A stretch of DNA of 64,000 nucleotides from Methylobacterium sp. (lineage in GTDB: Bacteria; Pseudomonadota; Alphaproteobacteria; Rhizobiales; Beijerinckiaceae): positions 1 to 64,000 of the forward strand of contig JADCBP010000011.1 of the NCBI GenBank assembly GCA_020253445.1, in the 5' to 3' direction. Below, piece after piece: positions 52,372-61,309 of this stretch. Position numbers and translations under genes: made by a program. Numbering within the stretch: the stretch's first letter is position 1; each line of letters opens with the position of its first letter. Below the pieces are notes generated by a model. It had not been told where the DNA came from and made no database searches. It was given only the letters and a program-made list of their open reading frames with translations.

Positions 52372-54192
52372 TCAGCCAGTGAGCGCGGCGATGTAGGCAC
52401 GCCAGCCGCCGAGAGTGGAGATGTCAGTGGAGCCGATCAGGCCCTCGGGTTCAACCAGAAAACCCTTAGGCGCGGTGCCATCCGAGAGTTTCAGCGTGCC
52501 GATGCCGAGAGGGCTCGGAATGCCCGCGATGAAGCGCCCGAAACCGGCCGGCGGCAGCGCCCAGACCTCTGTCGCGATGGCGTGACCCGTGCCCGCCGCC
52601 ACGCGCAAGAGGCCGGGGCGTTTGGGCGGTCCGCCTGCCAGCGCATGCAGCCGGTAATCCGGCGCCGTGGAAACGGCGCGGCGAAACACGCCGCCATTCG
52701 AGGTCAGTTCATGGTTCAGCGGCATGCCCGAGAGATGCGCGCCCACGACGACGATCTCGATGAGCCCGTCGCGGCCGGGATCATCGAAACCGGTCTCGGC
52801 AGGAAGCGGCGCGCCCGTCGCGCCCATCGTCACGCCGCTCGCCTGATGGAAGGCGCGGGCCATCGCCGCGAGCCGGCCATCCGCGCCCGATGGCGCGATG
52901 AAGGTGAGGCCCGCCGCGCGGCCATCCGCGCGGAACGGCCCCGGTGCGGCGCAGGCCGCAAGATCGAGCAGGTTCACGAAATTGGTGTAGGTGCCGCAGC
53001 GGCTGTTCGGGCCGATCGGATCGGCAGCGAGATCGGCGACGGTCGGCGAAACGGGTGTTGTCGGCACGGCGAGCATGCCCGCCTGCCGCCAGATCGGCGC
53101 GATGGCCAGTTTCAACTCCGCGAGGCGATATTGCGCCCGGAAGAGCGTGCTCGCATCGAACTTTTCCGCGCCGGAGATGATGCCGCGCGTCACAGGATGC
53201 AGGCTCGCGGCGTTCGTCTTCAGGAAAGCGGCGATGGCGGCGTGGCGCTCCGCCACCCACGGACCCTCATAGAGAAGTGCCGCAGTTTCGAAGAACGCCG
53301 TGAAATCCACCGGCACGAGCTTCGCGCCGAGGCTTTCAAGCTGCGCAAGGCCGGCGTGATACGCCTTTTCCTGCAGGCCATCGCCAAAAAAGCGCAGATC
53401 CTCCGCGCGCGGCACGCCGATCACCGGATGCGGCTCGCTCGCCTGCTGTGGCACCAGCGGCACGGCGCGGCTGAATGGATCGGCCGAGTCCGGCCCGGCC
53501 ATCGCGGTGAAGGCCGCCCAGGCATCCTCGACCGTGAGCGCGAAGACCGAGACGCAATCGAGCGTGCGGCAGGCGGGCACCACGCCCCGGCCAGGCAGCG
53601 CACCCACACTCGGCTTGAGTCCCACGATGTTGTTCAATGCGGCGGGCACGCGGCCAGATCCGGCCGTATCCGTGCCAAGCGCAAACGTGACAAGCCCCCG
53701 CGCCACCGCTACCGCCGAACCGGAGGAGGAGCCGCCGGGCACGAGCGCGGGGTCGATCGCATTCAGCGGAATGGGGTAAGGCGAGCGCACGCCCACAAGG
53801 CCGGTCGCGAACTGGTCGAGATTGGTTTTTCCGATGAGGATCGCGCCTTTAGCCTTCGCGCGGGCTACGACGGTTGCATCTTCCGCCGGCCAATAGGCGA
53901 AATCCGGGCAGGCGGCCGTGGTGGGCATGCCGGCCGCGTCGATATTGTCCTTCGCCGCGAAAGGCAGGCCCCAGAGCGGAGTGCCCACGGGATCGAAGGG
54001 GGGCAGCTTTTCCGCCGCCGCGATCGCCTCCGCTTCCGGCTGAAGCGTGATGAAGATGCCGGGATCATGCGCGGCCGCGATGCGCCGATAGGCTTCGCGG
54101 ATGATCGCGGCCGGCTGGCCACCCGCCTGATAATGCGCATGCAGCGCCATGCGGGTGAAGGGCAGGCCGGCGAGGGCGGGAGGCGAGGTCAT
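52372..54192 (-). CDS. atzF: Allophanate hydrolase (AtzF-like)
   Basis: 606 residues. The amidase domain (1-450) has Lys81 in FAAKDNIDAAG, PGGSSSGSA (152-160) and Ser179 in GTDTAGSGRVPAA. The C-terminal domain (460-606) has VVGAHLSGMPLNHEL, RLHALAGGPPKRPGLLRV and SPLGIGTLKLSDGTAPKGFL, the markers of allophanate hydrolase. It converts allophanate to ammonia and CO2 (by way of N-carboxycarbamate). ATG 54192 overlaps the ABC ATPase stop as ATGA; the frame runs upstream without similarity. No urea carboxylase is present, so the allophanate probably comes from AtzE-type reactions. Confidence 0.92.
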   Translation of the reverse strand: MTSPPALAGLPFTRMALHAHYQAGGQPAAIIREAYRRIAAAHDPGIFITLQPEAEAIAAAEKLPPFDPVGTPLWGLPFAAKDNIDAAGMPTTAACPDFAYWPAEDATVVARAKAKGAILIGKTNLDQFATGLVGVRSPYPIPLNAIDPALVPGGSSSGSAVAVARGLVTFALGTDTAGSGRVPAALNNIVGLKPSVGALPGRGVVPACRTLDCVSVFALTVEDAWAAFTAMAGPDSADPFSRAVPLVPQQASEPHPVIGVPRAEDLRFFGDGLQEKAYHAGLAQLESLGAKLVPVDFTAFFETAALLYEGPWVAERHAAIAAFLKTNAASLHPVTRGIISGAEKFDASTLFRAQYRLAELKLAIAPIWRQAGMLAVPTTPVSPTVADLAADPIGPNSRCGTYTNFVNLLDLAACAAPGPFRADGRAAGLTFIAPSGADGRLAAMARAFHQASGVTMGATGAPLPAETGFDDPGRDGLIEIVVVGAHLSGMPLNHELTSNGGVFRRAVSTAPDYRLHALAGGPPKRPGLLRVAAGTGHAIATEVWALPPAGFGRFIAGIPSPLGIGTLKLSDGTAPKGFLVEPEGLIGSTDISTLGGWRAYIAALTG

Positions 54193-55217
54193 GGGAATCT
54201 TCCGGCGAGGGGGAAATGGCAGGCGGCGGCATGGCCGGGTGCAAGGGGAAGAAGCGTCGGCATGGCCTCGCGGCAACGGCTTTGAGCGTGCGGGCAGCGG
54301 CCTGCGAAGCGGCAGGTCTTCGGGTCCGGGTCCACGGGGCTCGCGATCTCGCCCGACAGCCGCAGGCGTTCGGAGGCGGGGCGGTTCGCGTCGGGAAGGG
54401 CGGCGATCAGCGCCTTCGTATAGGGGTGGCGGGGCTCGCCGAACACGGTTTCGGCCGGTCCCGTTTCCACGATCTTGCCGAGATACATCACCAGCACCCG
54501 ATCACAGAGAAGGCGGACCACGTTGAGATCGTGGCTCACGAAAAGATAGCTCATGCCGAGATCGCGCTTCAGCGTCTCGAGCAGTTGCAGGATCACGACC
54601 TGGACGGAAACATCCAGCGCGGCGGTCGGTTCGTCGAGGATCAGCAATTCGGGTTCGACCGCGATCGCGCGCGCGATGCCGACGCGGGCCCTCTGCCCGC
54701 CGGAAAGCTGGTGCGAGAAGCGCGGCAGGAGTTCGAGCGGCAGTCCGCAGCGGGTCGCGCTGTCCTCCACCTTCGCGCGCAAGCCCTCGCCCTTGAGGCC
54801 GCGCAGGCGCTTCAGCGGGTCAGCAATCGCGTCGAAGGCGGAAAAGCGCGGGTTGATGCTCTCCCCCGCATCCTGGAACACCATCTGGATTTTCACGCGC
54901 TCCGGCCTGGTTGCGAAACGGCGCGCCGAATGGTGCGTCAGTTCCTGCCCCGCCAGCCGGATCGAGCCGTCATTCGCGTCGATCAGCCGCGCGACCAGCC
55001 GGACGAGAGTCGATTTGCCGCAACCCGATTCCCCCACCAGCCCCACGGTTTCGCCGCGCCCGATCGCAAAACTCACATCATCCACCGCATGCAGGCGCGG
55101 CGCGGCCTCCGGGCCTTTCTTCAGCCGGCGGAAGAGCCGCGCGACGGGCGAGCCCTGCGGCTTCAGCCCATAGCGCTTGGAGAGTTCGGCGACATCGAGC
55201 AGCGGCTCCGGCTTCAT
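54189..55217 (-). CDS. Oligopeptide/nickel-type ABC transporter ATPase (DppF-like)
   Basis: 342 residues. Walker A is GESGCGKST, the signature is LSGGQRARVGIARAI and Walker B is LLILDEPTAALDVS. The C-terminal Cys motif (KTCRFAGRCPHAQSRC) marks the OppF/DppF group and may bind an iron-sulfur cluster. It joins with the DppD-like ATPase below the two permeases. It overlaps both neighbours by ATGA. Confidence 0.92.
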   Translation of the reverse strand: MKPEPLLDVAELSKRYGLKPQGSPVARLFRRLKKGPEAAPRLHAVDDVSFAIGRGETVGLVGESGCGKSTLVRLVARLIDANDGSIRLAGQELTHHSARRFATRPERVKIQMVFQDAGESINPRFSAFDAIADPLKRLRGLKGEGLRAKVEDSATRCGLPLELLPRFSHQLSGGQRARVGIARAIAVEPELLILDEPTAALDVSVQVVILQLLETLKRDLGMSYLFVSHDLNVVRLLCDRVLVMYLGKIVETGPAETVFGEPRHPYTKALIAALPDANRPASERLRLSGEIASPVDPDPKTCRFAGRCPHAQSRCREAMPTLLPLAPGHAAACHFPLAGRFP

Positions 55218-56197
55218 GCGGCGCGCTCCACGGGCAGAGGATTATGGCAGGCCAGTGCGGTTTTTTGCGCCGCATCGAGGGCGGGGAGGGGCTGGGCGCA
55301 AAGCGCGAGGCGGCGCGGGCAGCGCGCGGCATAGCGGCAGGCCGGCAGATCGGCCGCGCGCAGATCCGGCAGGCCGCCCGCTATGGTGCGCAGATCGGCG
55401 AGCCGGCTCGTAGAGCCCGGCGTCGCGGCGATCAGCGCCGCCGTATAGGGGTGGCGCGGTGTTGCGAAAAGCGCGGCCTTCGGCTGCGCCTCCACGACAT
55501 GACCGGCATGCATCACGACGATGCGGTCCGCACGCTCGGCGGCAAGGCCGAGATCATGCGTGATGAAGATCGTCGCCATGCCGGTCCGGGCAGCGCGGTC
55601 GGCGATGATGTCCATGATGACCGCCTGCGTCGTCACGTCGAGCCCGGTGGTCGGCTCGTCGGCGATCAGGAGGGAGGGCCGGGCAGCGAGCGCAATCGCG
55701 ATCATCACGCGCTGGCACATGCCGCCGGAGAGTTCGAACGGATAGGCCTTCGCGCGCCGGGCGGGGTCGGTGATGCCGACGCTTTCCAGCAGCGCGATGG
55801 CCGTTTTCGGCGCGGCATTCGGCGTCACATTGGCGTGGCGCAGCAGAACATCGGCGATCTGGTCGCCGACGCGGCGAATGGGGTTCAGCGCCGTGCGTGG
55901 GTTCTGGAAGATCATCGCGATTTCGCGGCCGCGAAGGCCGGCGAGCGTGTGACGGTCGGCCTGCAGAAGGTCAAGTGCGCCCAGGACCGCGCGTCCCGAG
56001 GTCACGCGCGCGGCCGGATCGAGAATGCCCATTACCGCATAGGCCGTGACCGATTTGCCGGAACCGGATTCACCGACGACCGCGACGGTCTCGCCCTTGG
56101 CGACATGGAAATTCACGCGTTCCAGCGCCTTCACCACGCCACCGCGGGTGCGGAACTCCACCGAGAGATCCTCGACGAGGAGGGCGGGGGTGGCCAT
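55214..56197 (-). CDS. Oligopeptide/nickel-type ABC transporter ATPase (DppD-like)
   Basis: 327 residues. Walker A is GESGSGKSV, the signature is LSGGMCQRVMIAIAL (Cys replaces the usual residue before QR) and Walker B is LLIADEPTTGLDV. The C-terminal CRYAARCPRRLALC is the DppD cysteine motif. ATG 56197 is one base from the permease stop. The longer open frame upstream is not homologous. Confidence 0.92.
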   Translation of the reverse strand: MATPALLVEDLSVEFRTRGGVVKALERVNFHVAKGETVAVVGESGSGKSVTAYAVMGILDPAARVTSGRAVLGALDLLQADRHTLAGLRGREIAMIFQNPRTALNPIRRVGDQIADVLLRHANVTPNAAPKTAIALLESVGITDPARRAKAYPFELSGGMCQRVMIAIALAARPSLLIADEPTTGLDVTTQAVIMDIIADRAARTGMATIFITHDLGLAAERADRIVVMHAGHVVEAQPKAALFATPRHPYTAALIAATPGSTSRLADLRTIAGGLPDLRAADLPACRYAARCPRRLALCAQPLPALDAAQKTALACHNPLPVERAA

Positions 56198-56198
56198 G

Positions 56199-57056
56199 TC
56201 AGGTCCTCCGCCGCGGGTCAACGATGTCGCGCAACCCATCGCCCAAGAGGTTGAAGCAGAAGACCGCGAGCATCAGCGCCACGCCCGGAAAGAACGCGAT
56301 CCACCATTCGCCGGAGACCATGAAGGCCGCGCCCTCCGCGACCATGATGCCCCATTCGGGCGTGGGCGGGCGCACACCAAGCCCGATGAAGGAGAGCCCG
56401 GCCGCGTTCAAAATCGCGTAGCCCATGGTCAGTGACATCTGCACCACGAGGATGGGGAAGACATTCGGCAAAATCTGGAACAGCACGATGCGGGCATCGC
56501 CATTGCCGGAAAGCCGCGCGGCCTCCACAAAACCGGCCTCGCGCCGGATATTGGCCTCGGCGCGTGCGACCCGGGCGTAAAGCGGGAAATTCACAATCGC
56601 CGTGGCAATCACGATGTTGGTCACCGAATTGCCGAGTGCGGCCACGATGCCCATAGCCAGCACGAAAAGCGGGAAGGCCATGATGGTATCAGCGATGCGC
56701 ATCACGATGCGTTCGACCCAGCCGCCGAAAAACCCCGCCGCGATGCCCGAAAGCCCGCCCAGCACGAAGACGAGGGCCACGGAAGCGACCGCGATGGTCA
56801 GATCCAGACGCGTTGCCACCACCACGCGGGAGAAGATGTCGCGCCCGAGCTGATCCGTGCCGAACCAGTGCTGCGCGGAAGGGGCCTGAAGCGCCCGGCT
56901 CGTATTGCTCGCCAGCGGATCATAGGGAACCAGCGCCGGACCGAGGATGGCGGCGATCAGGATCAGCACGAAGAGGCCGAAGGCGAAGCCCGTGACCGGG
57001 TTTTCGCCGATCACGTAGCGCGCGTGGGCGAGGGCGCCGGGGGATGCGCCGCTCAT
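56199..57056 (-). CDS. Oligopeptide/nickel-type ABC transporter permease (DppC-like)
   Basis: 285 residues, five or six helices. HWFGTDQLGRDIFSRVVVAT and the EAA loop VEAARLSGNGDARIVLFQIL are typical of DppC. The C-terminal TPEWGIMVAEGAAFM and RDIVDPR also fit. It forms the inner-membrane channel with the DppB-like permease, overlapping it by ATGA. Confidence 0.92.
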   Translation of the reverse strand: MSGASPGALAHARYVIGENPVTGFAFGLFVLILIAAILGPALVPYDPLASNTSRALQAPSAQHWFGTDQLGRDIFSRVVVATRLDLTIAVASVALVFVLGGLSGIAAGFFGGWVERIVMRIADTIMAFPLFVLAMGIVAALGNSVTNIVIATAIVNFPLYARVARAEANIRREAGFVEAARLSGNGDARIVLFQILPNVFPILVVQMSLTMGYAILNAAGLSFIGLGVRPPTPEWGIMVAEGAAFMVSGEWWIAFFPGVALMLAVFCFNLLGDGLRDIVDPRRRT

Positions 57057-58066
57057 GAATCGAGCCTCACGCGCGGATCGATCAGCCCATAGGCAATGTC
57101 GATCAGAAGGTTCAGCGTCACGTAAAGCGCGGCCATCGTCAGCACGAAGCCCTGCACCGGCGCGTAATCGGAGGCGATCAGCGCTTCCACCGCAAAGGAG
57201 CCAATGCCCGGCCAGGCGAAGACCTTCTCCACCAGCACATTCGCGCCGAGCAGGAAGGAGAGCACCATGCCGAGCGTGGTGATCACCGGCAGCACCGCGT
57301 TCCGGAAGGCGTAAGTGACGATCACCTCCGCCGGCGAAAGCCCGCTCGCCCGCGCCGTGCGAACGAAATCGGAGGAGAGCACCGCGAGCATCGAGGCGCG
57401 GGTCATCCGCGCAATCGGGGCCAGCGCGAAGATCGACAGGCTAAGCGCCGGCAGGGCAAGCTGCTTTGCCGCGCCGAAGAACACCTCGCCGTCGCGCGCC
57501 AGGATGGAATCCACGAGGTAGAAGCCGGTGACATGCGCCGGCGGGGAAAGAAACACATCGAGCCGCCCCACGGGCGATGGCGCCCAGCCGAGGCGGAAAT
57601 AGAAGACATAGACCAGCAGCAGCCCGGTGAAGAACACCGGCAGCGACACGCCGGCGGTCGATACCACACGTGTCACATGGTCGATGGCGCTGCCCGGTTT
57701 CGTCGCGGCGATAATACCCATGGGCACCGCGAGGATCACCGCCAGCATCAGCCCGATCAGCGTCAGTTCCGCCGAAGCGGGCAGCCGTGTCGCGATCTCG
57801 CGCGCGACGGGCTGCCCCGTGGTCAGCGACTGGCCCAGTTCGCCACGGACAAGATCCTTCACATAGCGGCCGAACTGTTCGATCAGCGGGCGATCCGTCC
57901 CAAGCTTGGCGCGGATTTCGGCGATCGCCTGTTCCGTGGCGGCGGGACCGGCGAAATAGGCGGCGGGATCGCCCGGAAGTGCGCGCGTCAGCAGGAAAGT
58001 CACGATCACCACGCCGATCAGGCTCGGGATCGCCGACATCAGCCGGTTGAGGATCAGGGAGAGCAT
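57053..58066 (-). CDS. Oligopeptide/nickel-type ABC transporter permease (DppB-like)
   Basis: 337 residues, six helices. The start MLSLILNRLMSAIPSLIGVV and TFLLTRALPGDPAAYFAGP are typical, and the EAA loop is FVRTARASGLSPAEVIVTYA. ATG 58066 is preceded by ACGGGA; the upstream frame is not conserved. A 56-base gap separates it from the binding protein gene. Confidence 0.92.
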   Translation of the reverse strand: MLSLILNRLMSAIPSLIGVVIVTFLLTRALPGDPAAYFAGPAATEQAIAEIRAKLGTDRPLIEQFGRYVKDLVRGELGQSLTTGQPVAREIATRLPASAELTLIGLMLAVILAVPMGIIAATKPGSAIDHVTRVVSTAGVSLPVFFTGLLLVYVFYFRLGWAPSPVGRLDVFLSPPAHVTGFYLVDSILARDGEVFFGAAKQLALPALSLSIFALAPIARMTRASMLAVLSSDFVRTARASGLSPAEVIVTYAFRNAVLPVITTLGMVLSFLLGANVLVEKVFAWPGIGSFAVEALIASDYAPVQGFVLTMAALYVTLNLLIDIAYGLIDPRVRLDS

Positions 58067-58122
58067 GAGATCCCGTTTCTCGAGAGGGAGAAGCCGCCCG
58101 CAAGGGGCGGCCATTCGTCGCG

Positions 58123-59739
58123 TTACGCCTTGGCGAGCTGGCGATAATCGAGCTGCCGGTGGAACCAGTAGCGATAGCCGGAAATGTTCTTCTGCATCGC
58201 GACGTTCAGCAGCGGCTGGTAGAGCGGGATGCGCGGCACCTCCTCGAAGGAAAGATCGATGAACCCCTTCACGGCCGCCTCGTAGGCGGCCTTCTCGCCA
58301 TTCGCGCCGGCCGTGCGGGCGGCATCGATGAAGGCATCCATCTTCGGGTTCTGGTAACTCATCGTGTTGAAGACGGCATTCTGGCCGTGATAGGCCCAGA
58401 AGAAAAAATATTCCGGGTAATTCAGCCAGCCGCCGAAGGTATTGGTAATCAGCGGCATGTTCTTCTTCAGCAGTTCATTGCGCCAGTTCGCGCCCGGCAC
58501 CTTGTTGATCGTGACCTTGATGCCGATTTGCGCCAGGCTTTCCTGCACCAGAATGCAGAGCGGCTCGTTCACTCCGGCGAGCCCGAGATCGAAGGACAGC
58601 GTGGTCTCGAAGCCGTTGGGCACGCCCGCTTCCGCCATCAGCGCCTTCGCTTTGGCGAGATCGGTGGTGTAGCCGTGCTTCTGCGGCCACTCGAAGCCTG
58701 TGGCCAGATTGTCCTTGTCGCCGAACATCGGGATTGCCTGCCCGAAGAGCACGGCCTCCATGATCTTCTGGTAGGGGATGGCATAGGCCACGGCCTGGCG
58801 CACCTTCACGTTGGTGAAGGGACCCTCCTTGGCGTTCATGCCGATATATTGCAACGCGTTTTCCACCGGCGTGCCGATGACCGTGAGCTTCTGCGCGGCG
58901 CGCAGTTCCTGGAAATCCTTGTTGGGAAGATCGAAGGAGATATCCGCATCGCCCCGCTCCAGCAGCGCCCGGCGATTGCCGGCGGAGGGGATGGTGCGCC
59001 AGATCACGCGCTTCAGCTTCGGCAGGGGGCCGCCCTTCCAATCCTCGAAGCGTTCATAGACGACTTCCGTTCCCGGTTGCCAGCGCGTGACCTTGTAGGC
59101 GCCGCCGCCCGCGCCGTTGTTCTTGGTGAATTCCATCGCCCAGGGGTCTTGGGCGGTCGCGTTCTTCTTGCACAACTCAGAATTGTAGATCGTCGGCACC
59201 GGAACCGCGAGATCAGGGATCGTCATGTGATCCTTGCGCAAGAGGTCGATGCGGAAGGTCCGGTCGTCCACCGCGACGAACTGCTCCGGTTTTTCGAGGC
59301 TCCCCGCCTTCATCTGGAAGGTGGGGAAGCCGCCGACGGTCACCGCGCGGTCGAAGGACCATTTCACATCCTTCGCGGTGATCGGCGTGCCGTCATGGAA
59401 CGTGGCGCCGCGCTTCAAGGTGAAGGCGATGGAATTCGCACCCACCTTCATATCCTCGGCGAGTTCAGGCTCGATCTTCTGGAAATCGTAATGGTCGTTG
59501 CCGTTGGCGTCCTTCTTCACGCCATAGGTCATCAGGCGATCGTAGGTGTTCCACGAAACCTCATAGGCGGGGCGGTTGGCGCCGACGCCGTGGATGTCCT
59601 GGCTGTTGGGTGCATTCTCGGAAATCGCGAGAAGCGTCTCGTTGCGCGCCTGCGCTCCGGCGGAAGAGGGCAGGATCGCCGGAGCGGCAAGGCCCGCGGT
59701 TACGGCGGCGGAGGATTTCAGGAAATCGCGGCGGCGCAT
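58123..59739 (-). CDS. ABC transporter periplasmic binding protein (DppA/OppA type, family 5)
   Basis: 538 residues. A Tat-type signal (MRRRDFLKSSAAVTAGLAAP, then SSAGAQA) precedes the SBP family 5 fold: SWNTYDRLMTYGV, LAEDMKVGANSIAFTLKRGA, TFHDGTPITAKDVKWSFDRA, and YIGMNAKEGPFTNVKVRQAV. It captures the substrate in the periplasm. The family binds peptides, nickel and many small solutes; the downstream AtzF/G/E/H homologues suggest a ureide or amide ligand here. It is the first gene of the nine-gene operon. Confidence 0.93.
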   Translation of the reverse strand: MRRRDFLKSSAAVTAGLAAPAILPSSAGAQARNETLLAISENAPNSQDIHGVGANRPAYEVSWNTYDRLMTYGVKKDANGNDHYDFQKIEPELAEDMKVGANSIAFTLKRGATFHDGTPITAKDVKWSFDRAVTVGGFPTFQMKAGSLEKPEQFVAVDDRTFRIDLLRKDHMTIPDLAVPVPTIYNSELCKKNATAQDPWAMEFTKNNGAGGGAYKVTRWQPGTEVVYERFEDWKGGPLPKLKRVIWRTIPSAGNRRALLERGDADISFDLPNKDFQELRAAQKLTVIGTPVENALQYIGMNAKEGPFTNVKVRQAVAYAIPYQKIMEAVLFGQAIPMFGDKDNLATGFEWPQKHGYTTDLAKAKALMAEAGVPNGFETTLSFDLGLAGVNEPLCILVQESLAQIGIKVTINKVPGANWRNELLKKNMPLITNTFGGWLNYPEYFFFWAYHGQNAVFNTMSYQNPKMDAFIDAARTAGANGEKAAYEAAVKGFIDLSFEEVPRIPLYQPLLNVAMQKNISGYRYWFHRQLDYRQLAKA

Positions 59740-60045
59740 CGGAAAGGCTCCCGGTCAGTGCATGGCCTCGCGTCGCGGCGCGAGTTGGAAAGACAGCCCG
59801 CAAGCCCGGTGCCAGAATCAAGAAAGATGTCTCAGGGTCGGAAACCTGTGCGTGTTCAAGGAGAAAACCAGATTTTGCCGGGTTCAGATCTTGTGCTTAA
59901 AATCTGAGCAAAGAAAAATATGTATGCAATTTACCTCATAGTGCATAGATTTTATGCAGATTAGGGACCGGTTGGTGCTCTCGCGATTCTCGGTTATCGA
60001 GGGAGATCGTCGCTTCTCGGCGGGCGATGCGACGGGGCAAAGGGC
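59740..60045. promoter_or_regulatory. Divergent control region with TGCATA/TATGCA palindromes
   Basis: The 306-base gap between the divergent importer operon and the GntR gene holds no gene. An AT-rich core contains TATGCA (59923-59928), TGCATA (59942-59947) and TATGCA (59953-59958). The last two form a perfect inverted repeat with a five-base spacer (GATTT). The three half-sites lie near the middle of the gap and are good candidates for binding by the adjacent GntR regulator. Confidence 0.6.
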
Positions 60046-60714
60046 ATGGGCGTGGAGCGGCTCACTCGCTCGGAACAGATCCGGATGGATCTGACCGATC
60101 AGATCCTGGGCGGGCATCGCCCGCCCGGCTCCGCGCTCGACGAGCAGGAACTCGCCGCGAGCTACGGTGTCTCGCGCACGCCGGTGCGGGAGGCGTTGCG
60201 CCTGCTGGCGGCGAGCGGGCTGGTGGCCCATCGGCCCAATCACGGGGCGGAAGTGGCGGCGCCAAGCGCCACCGACCTGCGCGACATGTTTCAGGTGATG
60301 GCCGATCTCGAGGGCCTCTGCGCCGGCTATGCGGCGCGGGCCATGCCGCCGGACGCACGCCGCCAGCTGGCCGATCTGCACGAAACGATGGCCGCGATCG
60401 TGCGGGCCGGGGACAGCACCGCTTATTCCGCCGCCAACGAGAGGCTGCATGGCTTGATTTATCACGGCAGCCAGAACAGCTACCTTGTCGAGATCACGGC
60501 GCAGACGCGCCAGCGCCTCAGGCCCTATCGGCGCGCGCAATTCGCAACCCTCGGCCGGCTCGCCGCCTCCCATGCCGAGCACGAAAGCATCGTGCAGGCG
60601 ATCCTCAGGGGCGACCGGATGGCCGCCCAACGCCATATGGCCGAACATATCCTGGTGGTCCGCGATGCCTTCCTGCGGCTTGCCGAAGGTGGCGATGTGG
60701 AAGCGGCGGAATAG
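60046..60714 (+). CDS. GntR-family regulator with FCD domain
   Basis: 222 residues. The winged helix-turn-helix spans about 10-72 (ALDEQELAASYGVSRTPVRE, LRLLAASGLVAHRPNHGAEV). The FCD domain follows with ERLHGLIYHGSQNSYLVEI, SHAEHESIVQAIL and MAEHILV for the metal site. It is divergent from the importer/allophanate operon, with palindromes in between, so repression of that operon is likely. The inducer is unknown. A LOG-family gene follows four bases after its stop. Confidence 0.9.
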   Translation: MGVERLTRSEQIRMDLTDQILGGHRPPGSALDEQELAASYGVSRTPVREALRLLAASGLVAHRPNHGAEVAAPSATDLRDMFQVMADLEGLCAGYAARAMPPDARRQLADLHETMAAIVRAGDSTAYSAANERLHGLIYHGSQNSYLVEITAQTRQRLRPYRRAQFATLGRLAASHAEHESIVQAILRGDRMAAQRHMAEHILVVRDAFLRLAEGGDVEAAE

Positions 60715-60718
60715 CACG

Positions 60719-61309
60719 ATGACCCGACAGATCTCCTCCATCGCCGTGTTTTCCGGTTCGAATTTCGGTGGCCATGAGGCTTATGCCGCAGGGGCGAAGG
60801 CGCTTGGCACGGAGCTTGCCGGCCGCGGCATCCGGCTTGTCTATGGTGGCACGAACAAGGGGCTGATGGGCGTGCTGGCCGATGCCGTGCTGGCCGGTGG
60901 AGGCGAGGCGCATGGCGTGATCACCGAGCGTCTGGCCGCCAAGGGGCACGGCCATCCCGGCCTGACCGTGAGCGAAACGGTGAACGACATGCGCGCGAGA
61001 AAGCGCCGCATGGCCGATCTCGCCGATGCCTTCATCGCGCTTCCCGGCGGCATCGGCACGCTTGAGGAATTCATGGAGGTCTGGACGCTGAACCAGCTCG
61101 GCGAGTTCATGAAACCGGCCGGATTGCTGAACATTCGCGGCTTTTATGATCCCCTCATGGGCATGATCGACCACATGATCGCCGAGAGCTTCCTGCCGCC
61201 GCAGCATCGCGATGGCATCGTGCTCGATGCCTCCCCCGCCGCGCTCATCGACGGGCTCATCACCTTTCAGCCGGTCACGGTGGCGAAGTGGCTGGAACCG
61301 GCGCCGTGA
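60719..61309 (+). CDS. LOG family protein (TIGR00730, cytokinin riboside phosphoribohydrolase-like)
   Basis: 196 residues. VYGGTNKGLMGVLADAVLAG and the later MRARKRRMADLADAFIALPG ending GGIGTLEEF (the PGGxGTxxE motif) define LOG. These enzymes hydrolyse nucleoside 5'-monophosphates, releasing the base. It is in line with the GntR gene, and its 3' end overlaps the convergent LysR gene by 35 bases. Confidence 0.92.
   Translation: MTRQISSIAVFSGSNFGGHEAYAAGAKALGTELAGRGIRLVYGGTNKGLMGVLADAVLAGGGEAHGVITERLAAKGHGHPGLTVSETVNDMRARKRRMADLADAFIALPGGIGTLEEFMEVWTLNQLGEFMKPAGLLNIRGFYDPLMGMIDHMIAESFLPPQHRDGIVLDASPAALIDGLITFQPVTVAKWLEPAP

Noticed and set aside
52033-54285. A 750-codon open frame on the plus strand
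   Set aside because: It is antisense to atzF, atzG and atzE, whose active-site motifs are clear. Its Arg/His/Gly-rich product is a reverse-frame artefact.
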